A stretch of DNA of 35,078 nt, from NCBI RefSeq assembly GCF_002564465.1, contig NZ_NUUX01000015.1, positions 43,414 to 78,491 on the forward strand, in the 5' to 3' direction. Shown here piece after piece: positions 23,111 to 32,160 of the stretch. The translations under genes were made by a program, and so were the position numbers. This stretch comes from Bacillus sp. AFS088145. Its GTDB lineage: Bacteria > Bacillota > Bacilli > Bacillales > Bacillaceae_G. The notes below the pieces were generated by a model. It worked only from the letters and a program-made list of their open reading frames with translations, was not told the DNA's origin and did not search any database. Within the stretch, counting starts at the first letter, position 1. Every line of letters starts with the position of its first letter.

Positions 23111-24040
23111 TTAGATTTGGATTTGGTTATCCCTTTTAAATTTGCGAGTTACATCTTCATATACTCCTGAACCAAATAACACACCTATTAATATTAAAAT
23201 AAATCCGACCACTTGAGTTAAAACAATTTTTTCACCTAAAAATAATACCGCACCAATTAGTGAAAAGAATGGATTTAAATTTAAAAATATAGCCGCCTCT
23301 GTAGTGCCAACCGAACCAAGAGCAAAATTATATAGCATATGCCCCATAGCTGTTGCAACAATTGCTGATGCAAAAAATACCGCCCAAATTCCTACTGAAT
23401 GATGCACCATACTAGCCATTCCACCTGGCTCAAGTATTTGACTAATTCCGAATAAAATAATTGAACCCATAACTAGCATATATCCAGTCATTAATCTTGG
23501 ATCTAATGTTTTCGAAACTTTTTTTATTAAAACAAAGCTAGATGCTTGAGCTAAGATTGCTAAAAACACATAAAAATCTCCATGCGAAACACCATGAAAA
23601 CCTCCACCGCTCTGAAAAACAATAAAAGCAACACCCGCAAAACCAAATAAAACGCCTAAAATTCTAACAAAGTTCAGTACACTACCTAAAAAGAAAACCG
23701 ACAATAAGGCTGTTAAAAGCGGTCCCATTCCAAGAATTAGGCCTCCGTTTGATGCTGAAGTTTGAGAAAGACCGATTGATAAAAAATAATGATGTGCAAC
23801 TACATTCAATAGCATTGCAAAAAATACATAGCCAAACTCTTTCTTAGTAAGCAAACGAACTTTTTTTATTAAAAATAAAATAATAAAAACACTAACTCCA
23901 GCAGTGAAAACACGGATAGCTGTCATCGTAACTGGCATAAAGTTCTCTACTAGAACCTTGGTTGCAATTACATTAAATCCCCATACCACCATAATACAAA
24001 ATAAAATGATATAAATTTGTTGCTTCTTCAACTTCCCCAC
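23111..24040 (-). CDS. DMT-superfamily transporter, EamA family
   Basis: A 309-residue membrane protein with ten predicted helices in two EamA halves. Typical signatures are VVWGFNVIATKVLVENFMP near the N-terminus, and AIFLNLNPFFSLIGAVLFLGE near residues 250-270. The family exports metabolites such as amino acids or purine analogues; nothing here gives the substrate. The first possible start is GTG 24040, and TTG 24031 is an alternative with GTGGGG close upstream. The gene has its own promoter and a leader hairpin that looks like an attenuator. Confidence 0.88.
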   Translation of the reverse strand: MGKLKKQQIYIILFCIMVVWGFNVIATKVLVENFMPVTMTAIRVFTAGVSVFIILFLIKKVRLLTKKEFGYVFFAMLLNVVAHHYFLSIGLSQTSASNGGLILGMGPLLTALLSVFFLGSVLNFVRILGVLFGFAGVAFIVFQSGGGFHGVSHGDFYVFLAILAQASSFVLIKKVSKTLDPRLMTGYMLVMGSIILFGISQILEPGGMASMVHHSVGIWAVFFASAIVATAMGHMLYNFALGSVGTTEAAIFLNLNPFFSLIGAVLFLGEKIVLTQVVGFILILIGVLFGSGVYEDVTRKFKRDNQIQI

Positions 24041-24065
24041 TTCTTTCTACTGGCCTAAATATAAA

Positions 24066-24086
24066 AAGAGGGAAAGTTCCCCTCTT
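24066..24086 (-). terminator. Attenuator-like hairpin in the EamA gene leader
   Basis: On the minus strand AAGAGGG...CCCTCTT is followed by TTTATATTT. It falls between the candidate promoter (24123-24151) and the start codon, so it would end transcription before the gene unless prevented. The other strand also has an AT-rich tail. Confidence 0.5.
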
Positions 24087-24122
24087 ATATTAATTTTAGA
24101 AAACTTTTAATTTACTTTTTCT

Positions 24123-24151
24123 AATATAGTAAATTTTTGAGATTTATTCAA
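24123..24151 (-). promoter_or_regulatory. Sigma-A promoter of the EamA gene
   Basis: On the minus strand TTGAAT (24146-24151) and TATATT (24123-24128) are separated by 17 bp. Predicted leader length is about 75 nt. Confidence 0.6.
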
Positions 24152-24195
24152 AGTGTATGCTCAGATTCACTAAAAATATGTTTCTTGTTTTACTT

Positions 24196-24230
24196 AAAAA
24201 TAAAATACTACCCTAGAAAAAGGTAGTATT
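24196..24230 (-). terminator. Terminator of selO
   Basis: AATACTACC / GGTAGTATT, 9 bp perfect with a 9-nt loop, followed on the minus strand by TTATTTTTA. It is 27 nt after the selO stop. Confidence 0.8.
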
Positions 24231-24257
24231 CGTACAGTAAAAAATATAAGAATATAA

Positions 24258-25736
24258 TCAAGTACCACAGTAAGTCTGATAAGGACGATTCGGATCAGGA
24301 GGTAGTGTACAATAATTTATCTGTTCTTTCGATTCAATAAAAGGATTTGAAAGTGCTTTAAGCAATCTCTCCATCACGCTATAATCTCCGTTCTCTACTG
24401 CTGCTTCTAAAGCTTCTTCTACGCGATGATTTCTTGGGATTACGGTCGGGTTGTTGTCTCGCATCAATTGAAGAGATGCTTCTTTTGATTCTGATTGTCT
24501 ACTTAATCTCTCCTGCCACTGCTTTTCCCATTGTTTAAATTCAGATGATGTAAACAAAGGTAGCTCATCTTGATTACCATATGATAATGCTCTAAACGTA
24601 TTCGTATAGTCTGCTTTATACTTTTCCATTATTTCAAGTAACTCATCAATTAATGACTTATCCTGTTCTTCATCATTAAATATTCCTAATTTTCTCCTCA
24701 TTCCTGCGATCCAATTATCAACATAAATAATAGGGTATTCTGAAATTGCATTCTGTGCTATTTCTAAGGCTTTTTCCTGATCATCATGGAATAAAGGTAA
24801 TAATGTTTCAGCAAATCGTGCAAGATTCCAACCAGCCATTTTTGGTTGATTTCCATATGCATAACGACCGCGGAGATCAATTGAGCTAAATACAGTTGCT
24901 GGATCGTACGCATCCATGAATGCACATGGACCATAGTCAATTGTTTCACCACTAATGGTCATATTGTCAGTGTTCATTACACCATGTATAAAACCAACTA
25001 ATTGCCATTTGATAATTAAGGAAGCTTGGCGCTTAATAACCCCTTGGAGTAGTGAAAGATATCGATTTGGATCATTTGGTTCAATTTCCGGATAATGCCT
25101 TTGGATTGTATAATCAGCAAGTTCTTGAAGTTCATTCACACTACCCCATCTTGAAACATACTGAAACGTCCCAACCCGAATATGACTCTCAGCAATTCGG
25201 GTCATAACTGCCCCAGGTAATCGAGTTTCACGTTGGATCTGTTCACCTGTCGTTACAACTGCAAGGCTTCGTGTAGTTGGTATCCTTAGTGCATGCATCG
25301 CCTCACTAATAATGTATTCGCGAAGCATCGGGCCAAGTGCTGCACGACCATCTCCACCTCGTGAATAAGGTGTTCTACCTGAACCTTTAAGTTGTACATC
25401 AAATCGCTCGTTTTTTGGAGTGATCTGTTCGCCGAGTAATAATGCTCTTCCATCCCCAAGCATATTAAAGTGTGCAAACTGATGCCCTGCATATGCTTGG
25501 GCCAGTGGTAATCCACCATCTGGCACTTGATTTCCGGCAAAAACATTTACACTTTCTTCGCTTTGAAGTGATTGAACATCTAGACCAAGTGATAAGGCCA
25601 CTGGTTTATTTAGAACAACCAATTTCGGTGAACTTACCGGATTTAAGTCTTGAGTAGCAAAGAAGAATTCCGGTAATTTTGAATAACTATTATCAAAATT
25701 CCATCCTGCATCATTTTTTACATTTCCCTGAGTCAT
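24258..25736 (-). CDS. selO: Protein adenylyltransferase SelO (YdiU)
   Basis: A 492-residue pseudokinase-fold enzyme that transfers AMP to Ser, Thr or Tyr of proteins, linked to redox stress. Visible motifs: [20 protein letters not shown] near residue 80, the nucleotide lysine in [18 protein letters not shown] (Lys117), and the metal-site region [20 protein letters not shown]. The C-terminus is TYCGT: the cysteine stands where eukaryotic SelO has selenocysteine and may form a regulatory disulfide. I start at ATG 25736, six nt after AAGGGGG; a GTG 18 bp upstream lies within or before that site. Length fits the family. Confidence 0.93.
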   Translation of the reverse strand: MTQGNVKNDAGWNFDNSYSKLPEFFFATQDLNPVSSPKLVVLNKPVALSLGLDVQSLQSEESVNVFAGNQVPDGGLPLAQAYAGHQFAHFNMLGDGRALLLGEQITPKNERFDVQLKGSGRTPYSRGGDGRAALGPMLREYIISEAMHALRIPTTRSLAVVTTGEQIQRETRLPGAVMTRIAESHIRVGTFQYVSRWGSVNELQELADYTIQRHYPEIEPNDPNRYLSLLQGVIKRQASLIIKWQLVGFIHGVMNTDNMTISGETIDYGPCAFMDAYDPATVFSSIDLRGRYAYGNQPKMAGWNLARFAETLLPLFHDDQEKALEIAQNAISEYPIIYVDNWIAGMRRKLGIFNDEEQDKSLIDELLEIMEKYKADYTNTFRALSYGNQDELPLFTSSEFKQWEKQWQERLSRQSESKEASLQLMRDNNPTVIPRNHRVEEALEAAVENGDYSVMERLLKALSNPFIESKEQINYCTLPPDPNRPYQTYCGT

Positions 25737-25792
25737 CTTATCCCCCTTTTCCACTTTTTTCTTTTTTATTTACTCTCTACATATAACAAAAA

Positions 25793-25810
25793 AAGCATAG
25801 ATTTTCTATG
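25793..25810. repeat. Small hairpin upstream of selO
   Basis: CATAGA / TCTATG with a 3-nt loop, followed on the minus strand by C and seven T, about 60 nt before the selO start. It could be a weak leader terminator. The stem is only six pairs, so confidence is low. Confidence 0.35.
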
Positions 25811-25919
25811 ATTTTGTTTTCATAATTCATTTCTCAGGTTAGTGTCTACTCCACAACTTCAATCTATTCTAACATTGAATGAAAAAGGCATAACTTCAAT
25901 TAGCTCAAATAATAAAAAT

Positions 25920-25943
25920 AACGGCTACTCTATAGCAGCCGTT
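25920..25943 (-). terminator. Terminator after the vanZ-like gene
   Basis: AACGGCT / AGCCGTT with a 10-nt loop, followed on the minus strand by ATTTTTATTATTT. It lies 47 nt after the stop and closes the vanRSYZ-like set. Confidence 0.75.
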
Positions 25944-25990
25944 TTAGTATCGTTTCCCGTTAAAAAGTACTGTTAAACTTGCTCGAAAAT

Positions 25991-26542
25991 TTAAAATTCC
26001 TGTTTATCAACAATTTCTCTGTCTTGAACACTGCTTGATGTATTTACGATAAGTTTATTATAAACCTTATCACAAAGCTTGATCACACAATAGCCAAGTA
26101 ATCCTCCAGAGGTATTTAGTATTAGATCATCTACATCAAAAATCCCTAGAGAAAAAATAACCTGAAAGCTTTCTATGCATAAACTAAAACTCAAAGAACT
26201 AATGAATACGCCTTTGAATGACATCCCTCTATTTTTAGACAAGAGAACAAGAAACATTCCTAATGGGATGAATGCTACGATATTCCCAACCAAATTACTA
26301 AAATCAGGCCAAGATGATAGACTCTTAATATTAATGAGTATAGTTTTAAATGGGATAAGATTTCCCATTTTCAATTCGTTTATGAGATTAACAGGATTCC
26401 TAAGATTAGTCTGAAGTTGATACCAAAGAAAGGATAGATCTCTCCAGCGGAACTTAAATAAAATGACCCTTATTAATGCATACATATAAAAGACAAATAA
26501 TGCTGAAACAAAAATTTTGTTCATTAATTTTATTATTTTCAT
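25991..26542 (-). CDS. VanZ-family membrane protein
   Basis: A 183-residue protein with four or five membrane helices. The VanZ core is NLVGNIVAFIPLGMFLVLL followed by FSLCIESFQVIFSLGIFDVDDLILNTSGGLLGY. VanZ-type proteins of Tn1546 raise teicoplanin tolerance by an unknown route; homologues are widespread. Its ATG overlaps the stop of the vanY-like gene as ATGA, with AAGGAGG in the vanY tail, so the two are translationally coupled. The hydrophilic tail (NTSSSVQDREIVDKQEF) is unremarkable. Confidence 0.88.
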   Translation of the reverse strand: MKIIKLMNKIFVSALFVFYMYALIRVILFKFRWRDLSFLWYQLQTNLRNPVNLINELKMGNLIPFKTILINIKSLSSWPDFSNLVGNIVAFIPLGMFLVLLSKNRGMSFKGVFISSLSFSLCIESFQVIFSLGIFDVDDLILNTSGGLLGYCVIKLCDKVYNKLIVNTSSSVQDREIVDKQEF

Positions 26543-27459
26543 TCCGTTAAGCTATCCTCCTTAAGATTAGTATGTTTTGAGCTATTAAATACCGTCACAA
26601 TCACACCATCCATATTGTTGCCTGATATGTCATAACGAAGATTGGTAGGCACATGAATGGTCGTATTTTTAGTAACAGGGAAATAAGATATTTCGTATTT
26701 TTCGCCATTTATAGTAGTTAAAATAGACTTTTGTTTTTTTAAGAAATCCAAGTACTCTTCTAAAGAAAAATTCTTTTCCTCCATAATCACACTATGTGGC
26801 AATCCAACATAGCGAATATGCCAAGGTTCATACTGAATGCCTGTAATTGCCGTTTTATCCTTTGGATAGCGTATGATAAAACCGTATTTCCAAGCATTTT
26901 TTTCTAGCCACTTACCTTCAGGTGCCTCGTTCATTTTCATTTTGGTAGATCCTACATCAAGTGATAAACCCAAATTATGTTCACTACGGCCTGCAGGCAA
27001 GGCATAATCTGATCCCATTTCATGATAAAGTGCATTTTGCTCATCAAAGTCTCGAAAGCCACTATTAATTGTAAAATGGCGAACCCCTTCTTTTTGAGCA
27101 GCAACGATCATCTTCGAAAATTTACGGGCAACATCCTCTGACAATTCAATTTTCGTATCAAGCAATTCGTATTCCTTTTTTAATTCTTTGTGAGTGAATA
27201 AGTTTACAACGTCTGATTTTATACTTTCCTCGTGCACAGGATATTTTTTGTTTATTAAGAGTAAGTTTCCTTTATAGACCGATTCTTTTGTAATGCTTTT
27301 TGTTTGGAAACTTTCAGAAGTCTCTCTATTATCTAATTGTGCATTGTTAATTTTTTTATATGATTGAATCTCTACTTGATCTTGAAGCGAAATTTCTTTA
27401 TTCACGAATGCAAAACTCAGGCAAATAACTAAAAACACTAAAAATCCCCACTTCTTCAT
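26539..27459 (-). CDS. VanY-like D-alanyl-D-alanine carboxypeptidase (M15B)
   Basis: A membrane-anchored zinc peptidase of about 306 residues that would trim the terminal D-Ala from peptidoglycan stems, removing the vancomycin target. An N-terminal membrane segment is followed by the M15 domain. The zinc site is complete: His161 and Asp168 in SEHNLGLSLDV, and catalytic Glu plus His214 in EPWHIRYVG. A C-terminal extra domain of about 75 residues (from SLEEYLDFL) ends the protein, as in some VanY relatives. I place the start at ATG 27459, nine nt after AGGAGG; GTG 27465 would be too close. It lies just downstream of the sensor-regulator pair. Confidence 0.9.
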   Translation of the reverse strand: MKKWGFLVFLVICLSFAFVNKEISLQDQVEIQSYKKINNAQLDNRETSESFQTKSITKESVYKGNLLLINKKYPVHEESIKSDVVNLFTHKELKKEYELLDTKIELSEDVARKFSKMIVAAQKEGVRHFTINSGFRDFDEQNALYHEMGSDYALPAGRSEHNLGLSLDVGSTKMKMNEAPEGKWLEKNAWKYGFIIRYPKDKTAITGIQYEPWHIRYVGLPHSVIMEEKNFSLEEYLDFLKKQKSILTTINGEKYEISYFPVTKNTTIHVPTNLRYDISGNNMDGVIVTVFNSSKHTNLKEDSLTE

Positions 27460-27502
27460 TTTCACGTTCCTCCTAATACTGATTAATTCTAGAATAGGAA
27501 AA

Positions 27503-27546
27503 ACTTTTTAAATAAAAAGTAGGGTAAACTTTAAATTTTTCTTAAA
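27503..27546 (-). promoter_or_regulatory. Control region of the vanY-vanZ pair
   Basis: Read on the minus strand, TTTAAGAAAAATTTAAAG (27529-27546) is an 11-bp-period direct repeat of TTTAA, the usual half-site spacing for OmpR-type regulators. Next comes an AT-only hairpin ACTTTTT/AAAAAGT followed by TTTTT (27503-27520), which may end the vanS transcript. A TAGAAT -10 with a poor -35 follows, consistent with an activator-dependent promoter. Confidence 0.4.
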
Positions 27547-27561
27547 TTCTTTATGAAACGT

Positions 27562-28674
27562 TTAAACTTGGTTAATTGGGAGACTTTCCTGCGGTAATCG
27601 AACTTCAAATACAGTCCGGATTATACTACTTTCGGCCGTAATCGTTCCATTATGTTGCTCCACAATATTCTTTGCAATGAATAAACCAAGACCTGTGCTA
27701 TCTTCTTGATGAGTTCGTGCTTTGTCACCGGTATAAAACATATCAAAAAGATATGGAAGTTCCTCCGGAGGAATACAATCCCCATAATTAACAACCTGAA
27801 CAATCACTTCTTGTCCATCAACAAACCCGTTAATATCTACAAACTGACCATCATATCCATATCGATTTGCGTTGGTTAAAAGATTCTCAAACACACGAGC
27901 TAACATCTCTCCATCACCCAAAATAGGTAAATTGGGCAAAAGATTCATTCGAGCGCTCAAATTATTTTTCTCGAAGACAGGGTACAATTCTTCTTTTAGT
28001 TGAAAAAGTAAATCACTTAAATTAATTTGCCTTTTTACAAGAGGTAACATGCCATAGTTCATTCTAGTTATTTCGAATAATTCATCAATCAGTTTTTCTA
28101 AACGCTGAGATTTAGTAAAGGCAATCGTTAAAAAATGTTTGATTTGTTCCTTAGTTAACTTCTCATCTTTAAGGATTAAATCTAAATAACCCAATACAGA
28201 AGTTAGCGGAGTACGCAAATCATGTGCCAAATTTACAACTAATTGTTCTTTACTGTTTTCTGAAAAATCGCCTCTTTGTACGGCTTCTTCTAATTTTTCA
28301 CTTGCTAGATTAATTGCTTGAGCAATATCACCAAACTCATCATTTGACTGGATTGAAACCCGATGTTGAAAGTTGCCACGTGCAAGATAATGAATTCCGT
28401 TTGATATTTCATTAAAATAAGTAGAATAGGGCTTAGTGAGTAAATAGAAAAACAATATCGAAAGTGGGATAAATAGAAATAAAAAGAAGTTAACGTCTCC
28501 AATACTCTGTATGAATCGACGAAGCTGGGCCAAGGCATCACCATAACGAACCATCGTGTGATAATAAAGCTGTAATCCTTTAAAAATTATGTAAGTTATC
28601 ATACCAGCCAGAGTCATACTTAATGCAAATAATACGATGATTTTGGAGCGAAAACTGCGTATAACTTTATCCAT
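27562..28674 (-). CDS. VanS-like sensor histidine kinase
   Basis: A 370-residue kinase with two membrane helices (about 11-31 and 62-80) and only a short extracellular loop, a HAMP domain (82-135) and a transmitter domain. The phospho-acceptor is His151 in NLAHDLRTPLTSV, the N-box is NLLTNANRYGYD, and the G-box is STGLGLFIAKNIVEQHNG. The short sensor loop resembles intramembrane-type or VanS-type kinases that detect cell-wall stress. Its start overlaps the end of the regulator gene by 8 nt, and GGAGTGGGG lies upstream, so both are made together. Confidence 0.9.
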   Translation of the reverse strand: MDKVIRSFRSKIIVLFALSMTLAGMITYIIFKGLQLYYHTMVRYGDALAQLRRFIQSIGDVNFFLFLFIPLSILFFYLLTKPYSTYFNEISNGIHYLARGNFQHRVSIQSNDEFGDIAQAINLASEKLEEAVQRGDFSENSKEQLVVNLAHDLRTPLTSVLGYLDLILKDEKLTKEQIKHFLTIAFTKSQRLEKLIDELFEITRMNYGMLPLVKRQINLSDLLFQLKEELYPVFEKNNLSARMNLLPNLPILGDGEMLARVFENLLTNANRYGYDGQFVDINGFVDGQEVIVQVVNYGDCIPPEELPYLFDMFYTGDKARTHQEDSTGLGLFIAKNIVEQHNGTITAESSIIRTVFEVRLPQESLPINQV

Positions 28675-29365
28675 TAAATGAATACCCCACTCCCCAAACC
28701 GTTTTGATTAACTTATTTTTTCGCTTATCTTCTCCGAGTTTTTTCCGCAAGGTGCGAATATGTACCATTACTGTATTACCACCTTCAAAGTATGCATCAC
28801 CCCAAACCTGCTGAAAAATATTTTCTACACTAAAAACTTTCTTTGGATGGCTGGCTAATAAATACAAAATATCAAACTCTTTCGGTGTTAGCTCGATGTT
28901 TTCACCATAATGCAAAACTGTCCGTTGATCAGGGGATATCATTATTTCACCAAACTCCAAAAGAACTTTATGATCATCTACTTTCGGTTGGTTTAACTTC
29001 ATAAAGCGTCGCAATTGAGCATTCACACGTGCAACCAATTCAATGGGGGTAAATGGTTTCGTTATATAATCATCTGCTCCAATAACTAGTCCTTGTACTT
29101 TATCGAAATCAGATGTTTTAGCACTCAAAAATATGATTGGCATATTATGCCGCTCGCGAATGAGCCGAGTTACTTCATATCCATCCATTTTTGGCATCAT
29201 AATATCCAATATCAACAAATCAATTGAACCGGTCTCAACTACACGAACAGCCTCATGTCCATCCGAAACTTTAATAACATGATACCCTTCTTTTTCTAAA
29301 TGTAAGGCGATCAGATCAGCAATCTCCTGTTCATCATCCGCTATTAAAATAGATATAGGCTTCAT
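28667..29365 (-). CDS. VanR-like response regulator (OmpR/PhoB family)
   Basis: A two-domain regulator of about 232 residues. The receiver domain has acidic pocket DDE near the N-terminus, phospho-acceptor Asp54 in LILDIMMPKMDGYE, and switch Lys in DDYITKPFTP. The C-terminal winged helix has the OmpR pattern LTPKEFDILYLLASHPKKVFS through VMVHIRTLRKKLGE. The start could be ATG 29365 or either of two TTG codons just before it; AGGAGG spacing is 11, 8 and 5 nt respectively. It heads the transcript and is expected to act on the 11-bp repeats before the vanY-like gene. Confidence 0.9.
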   Translation of the reverse strand: MKPISILIADDEQEIADLIALHLEKEGYHVIKVSDGHEAVRVVETGSIDLLILDIMMPKMDGYEVTRLIRERHNMPIIFLSAKTSDFDKVQGLVIGADDYITKPFTPIELVARVNAQLRRFMKLNQPKVDDHKVLLEFGEIMISPDQRTVLHYGENIELTPKEFDILYLLASHPKKVFSVENIFQQVWGDAYFEGGNTVMVHIRTLRKKLGEDKRKNKLIKTVWGVGYSFNG

Positions 29366-29393
29366 CAACAAATTTTCCTCCTATTTATCGTTA

Positions 29394-29406
29394 CATCCAG
29401 TGGATG
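29394..29406. promoter_or_regulatory. 13-bp palindrome in the vanR leader
   Basis: CATCCA-G-TGGATG, exact around one central base, about 28 bp before the regulator start. It does not resemble the 11-bp direct repeats upstream of the vanY-like gene, so a different DNA-binding protein would be needed. Confidence 0.35.
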
Positions 29407-29571
29407 ATTATCTAATTAAATATACTAGCTTTTGTTGCCCAATAAACTTTAGGCTCTTTTTTATTTTCTATTATTTCCTCTTATTCTTCAAGAATATGGT
29501 CCATTTTGGTAGAAGGTTGAACTTTTTCAAAATTTTATCTAACTAGTGTTCTCGTTCGTTCTTTAAGACAT

Positions 29572-29613
29572 AAAAAACTACCCCTTTAGATCATCACATC
29601 TAAAGAGGTAGTT
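29572..29613 (-). terminator. Terminator of nrdJ
   Basis: A 16-bp stem (29576-29591 with 29598-29613, one mismatch) with a 6-nt loop is followed on the minus strand by six T. It is 12 nt after the stop. Confidence 0.93.
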
Positions 29614-29625
29614 CTTCACTTAATT

Positions 29626-32157
29626 TTATATTCCACACTTCAACTGTACTTGGCAATTATCACATGTATTACAACCACCATGTTCAACTACAGTACCAGC
29701 TAGGCAGATTGGACAAGTGTCTCCGTTTTCTACACCTACGTTACCTGTTTTAACTTGAGCAGTTTCATCAGTATCGTTTGTCGTTGCATCATTTCTATTT
29801 TCAATTGTTTCTAGTTCTACATTTGTAAAATCATTTTCTTCATTCGTTAGCGATAATACTTGGGCATCACGTGAACCATCTACATAAACAGTTCCGCCTT
29901 TTGCTCCACCTTTGTGTAATCTTTCATACACTTTTGCTACTTGTTCAACAGAATAACCTTTAGGAGCATTAACTGTTTTACTAATTGAAGAATCAATCCA
30001 TCTTTGGATAATACATTGTACATCAGCATGCGCCTCTGGAGAAAGGTCCATTGTTCCGACAAATTGTTCAGGAAGATGTTCAATCATCTCATAAACATTT
30101 TCTTCAGTTACTTCATATCCATTTGCTTCTAACCATTCTAGTGCGATATCAGCTACAACTGGAATGAATTTACCTAAACGTCCTGAACGGAAGTATACGA
30201 AGTTAAAATAAGGCTCAAGTCCAGTGCTGACATTCATCATCGTTCCAGTACTTCCTGTAGGAGCAATTGTTAATAAGTGCGAATTACGAATGCCACTTTC
30301 TAAAACAGCTTCACGAATTTCTTCAGGCATTTTCTTCATATATCCCGAGTTAATAAAACGTTCGCGTCCATCTTCAAAAGTCGATAAGAATGGGAATTCT
30401 CCCTTTTCTTCCGCTAATTCAATTGAAGTTTTATAAGCAGTAGTTGCAATCACTTCAAAAATTTGATCAACTAGTTTGTTGCCAGCTTCCGATCCATATA
30501 CTAGGCCACAACGGATAAGTAAATCATGTAACCCCATCACACCTAATCCGATACGGCGTTCGCCTTTTGCTTGCTTCGTATTCTCTTCGAGGAAATACGG
30601 CGTTGCATCAATTACGTTATCTTGCATTCTCGTTCCGATTTGAACAGTTCGCTTTAACTTTTCCCAGTTAACTTCACCGTTTTCCGTCATTTCGGCTAAG
30701 TTAACAGCTGCTAAATTACAAACAGAGTATGGAGCAAGTGGTTGCTCTCCACAAGGGTTTGTTGCAACTACTTTTTGACCATAAGAAACAGCGTTCGTCA
30801 TTTTGTTTGCATTATCTAAGAAGAAGATTCCTGGCTCAGCAGAATAAGTTGCACACACATTAATTAAATCCCAAAGCTCTTTTGCTTTGATTGTGTGGTA
30901 CGTTCGTACACCATATCCACGTGCAGCCCATTCACGTACATCTCCACATTCCTGCCATTCTTGATCATAAATTAAACGCATTTCATCGTCATAGTTTTCT
31001 AAATCAGGGAATTGAAGCTTATATTCTCCATCATTTTCAACTGCTTCCATAAAATCATCAGTTAAACAAACAGATATATTTGCACCTGTTAAAAACTCAG
31101 GGTTGTGGACTGAATACTTACCACCGTCATTAAGCAGTTCTTTTGCCTGTTCTATTTCAGGTGTATTTAATTTCCCTTCAATTTTTGCCATATGAATTAA
31201 AGCTTCATATGCTGCTTTTTCAGTTGCACTAATAGGTTCGAACTTTAATTTACGCTCTACTTCTTCACGAATTAATTTCGATTTTGTAGTTTGCGCAATA
31301 TAGCGTAAAACCTTTGGATTTTGGTTCTTTGATACGATGAACTCTACGATATCAGGATGATTGACGTTCATCATAATCATTTGCGCACCACGTCTTGAAC
31401 CACCTTGAATAACTAAATTGGTTAATTCAGATAAATCATGTAACCAAGAAACTGATCCACTTGAGCGTCCATTCACACTATAAACAATTGCATCGCGCGG
31501 ACGTAAAGTTGATCCGTTTGTTCCAACGCCACCACCACGTGACATAATTTCCATTACCTTCTTACGGTGTTCACCAATCCCATCACGAGAATCGTGAATA
31601 TGAGGCATTACATAACAGTTAAAGAATGTTGTTGAAGCACCTGTACCGGCACCAGCCAAAACACGTCCCGCTGGTACAAAAGTTTTGTTAGCTAAAATTT
31701 CATAAAACATCTCTTTTACTTCGGAGAATTTTTCTGGAGTTTCTGCAGATGCAAGCCCACGTGCAACACGGTCTGCAATTTGTTCGTAGAAGATTTCAAG
31801 TGGTTTGTCTACTTTATTAAATGCAACTGTAATGATTGCTCCGTCTTCAAACTGAGAATCTAATTGAACAGTTACTTCTTCTTGACTATTGTCAATAGCA
31901 ATTACTTCACCATAACCACGACGAGGAAACTTTGGATCATCCTTATATGTTAGTACAACTAGGTCACCTACACCTAATGTAACAAGCTTAATATCTTTAA
32001 ATGCGTATCGATCTAACATAACCGTTCTAGATACACCTTTAAATGTTGTTTTATGCATCTTTGGATTAATAGGTGTAATCATTGGAAAATGCATTATGTC
32101 TTGATTTAATTTCTGTATATTCGCAGGTAATTCAGCATCAATTATTGTATTTATCAT
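29626..32157 (-). CDS. nrdJ: B12-dependent (class II) ribonucleoside-diphosphate reductase
   Basis: An 843-residue enzyme that makes deoxyribonucleotides with adenosylcobalamin and no oxygen requirement. It has an N-terminal extension with a GDLVVLTYKD fold-like segment (about 64-120). Active-site features include NCYVMP with Cys182 as one redox cysteine, the thiyl motif NPCGEQ (468-473) and its partner in SVCNLAAVNL (Cys481), and a phosphate-binding PTGSTGTM. The end is a zinc ribbon CPIC...CNTCDNC...CGI, which helps re-reduce the active site. ATG 32157, eight nt after AGGAGG, is preferred over GTG 32160. No cobalamin riboswitch is seen upstream, but a palindrome and a tandem repeat overlap the leader. 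Confidence 0.95.
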   Translation of the reverse strand: MINTIIDAELPANIQKLNQDIMHFPMITPINPKMHKTTFKGVSRTVMLDRYAFKDIKLVTLGVGDLVVLTYKDDPKFPRRGYGEVIAIDNSQEEVTVQLDSQFEDGAIITVAFNKVDKPLEIFYEQIADRVARGLASAETPEKFSEVKEMFYEILANKTFVPAGRVLAGAGTGASTTFFNCYVMPHIHDSRDGIGEHRKKVMEIMSRGGGVGTNGSTLRPRDAIVYSVNGRSSGSVSWLHDLSELTNLVIQGGSRRGAQMIMMNVNHPDIVEFIVSKNQNPKVLRYIAQTTKSKLIREEVERKLKFEPISATEKAAYEALIHMAKIEGKLNTPEIEQAKELLNDGGKYSVHNPEFLTGANISVCLTDDFMEAVENDGEYKLQFPDLENYDDEMRLIYDQEWQECGDVREWAARGYGVRTYHTIKAKELWDLINVCATYSAEPGIFFLDNANKMTNAVSYGQKVVATNPCGEQPLAPYSVCNLAAVNLAEMTENGEVNWEKLKRTVQIGTRMQDNVIDATPYFLEENTKQAKGERRIGLGVMGLHDLLIRCGLVYGSEAGNKLVDQIFEVIATTAYKTSIELAEEKGEFPFLSTFEDGRERFINSGYMKKMPEEIREAVLESGIRNSHLLTIAPTGSTGTMMNVSTGLEPYFNFVYFRSGRLGKFIPVVADIALEWLEANGYEVTEENVYEMIEHLPEQFVGTMDLSPEAHADVQCIIQRWIDSSISKTVNAPKGYSVEQVAKVYERLHKGGAKGGTVYVDGSRDAQVLSLTNEENDFTNVELETIENRNDATTNDTDETAQVKTGNVGVENGDTCPICLAGTVVEHGGCNTCDNCQVQLKCGI

Positions 32158-32160
32158 CAC

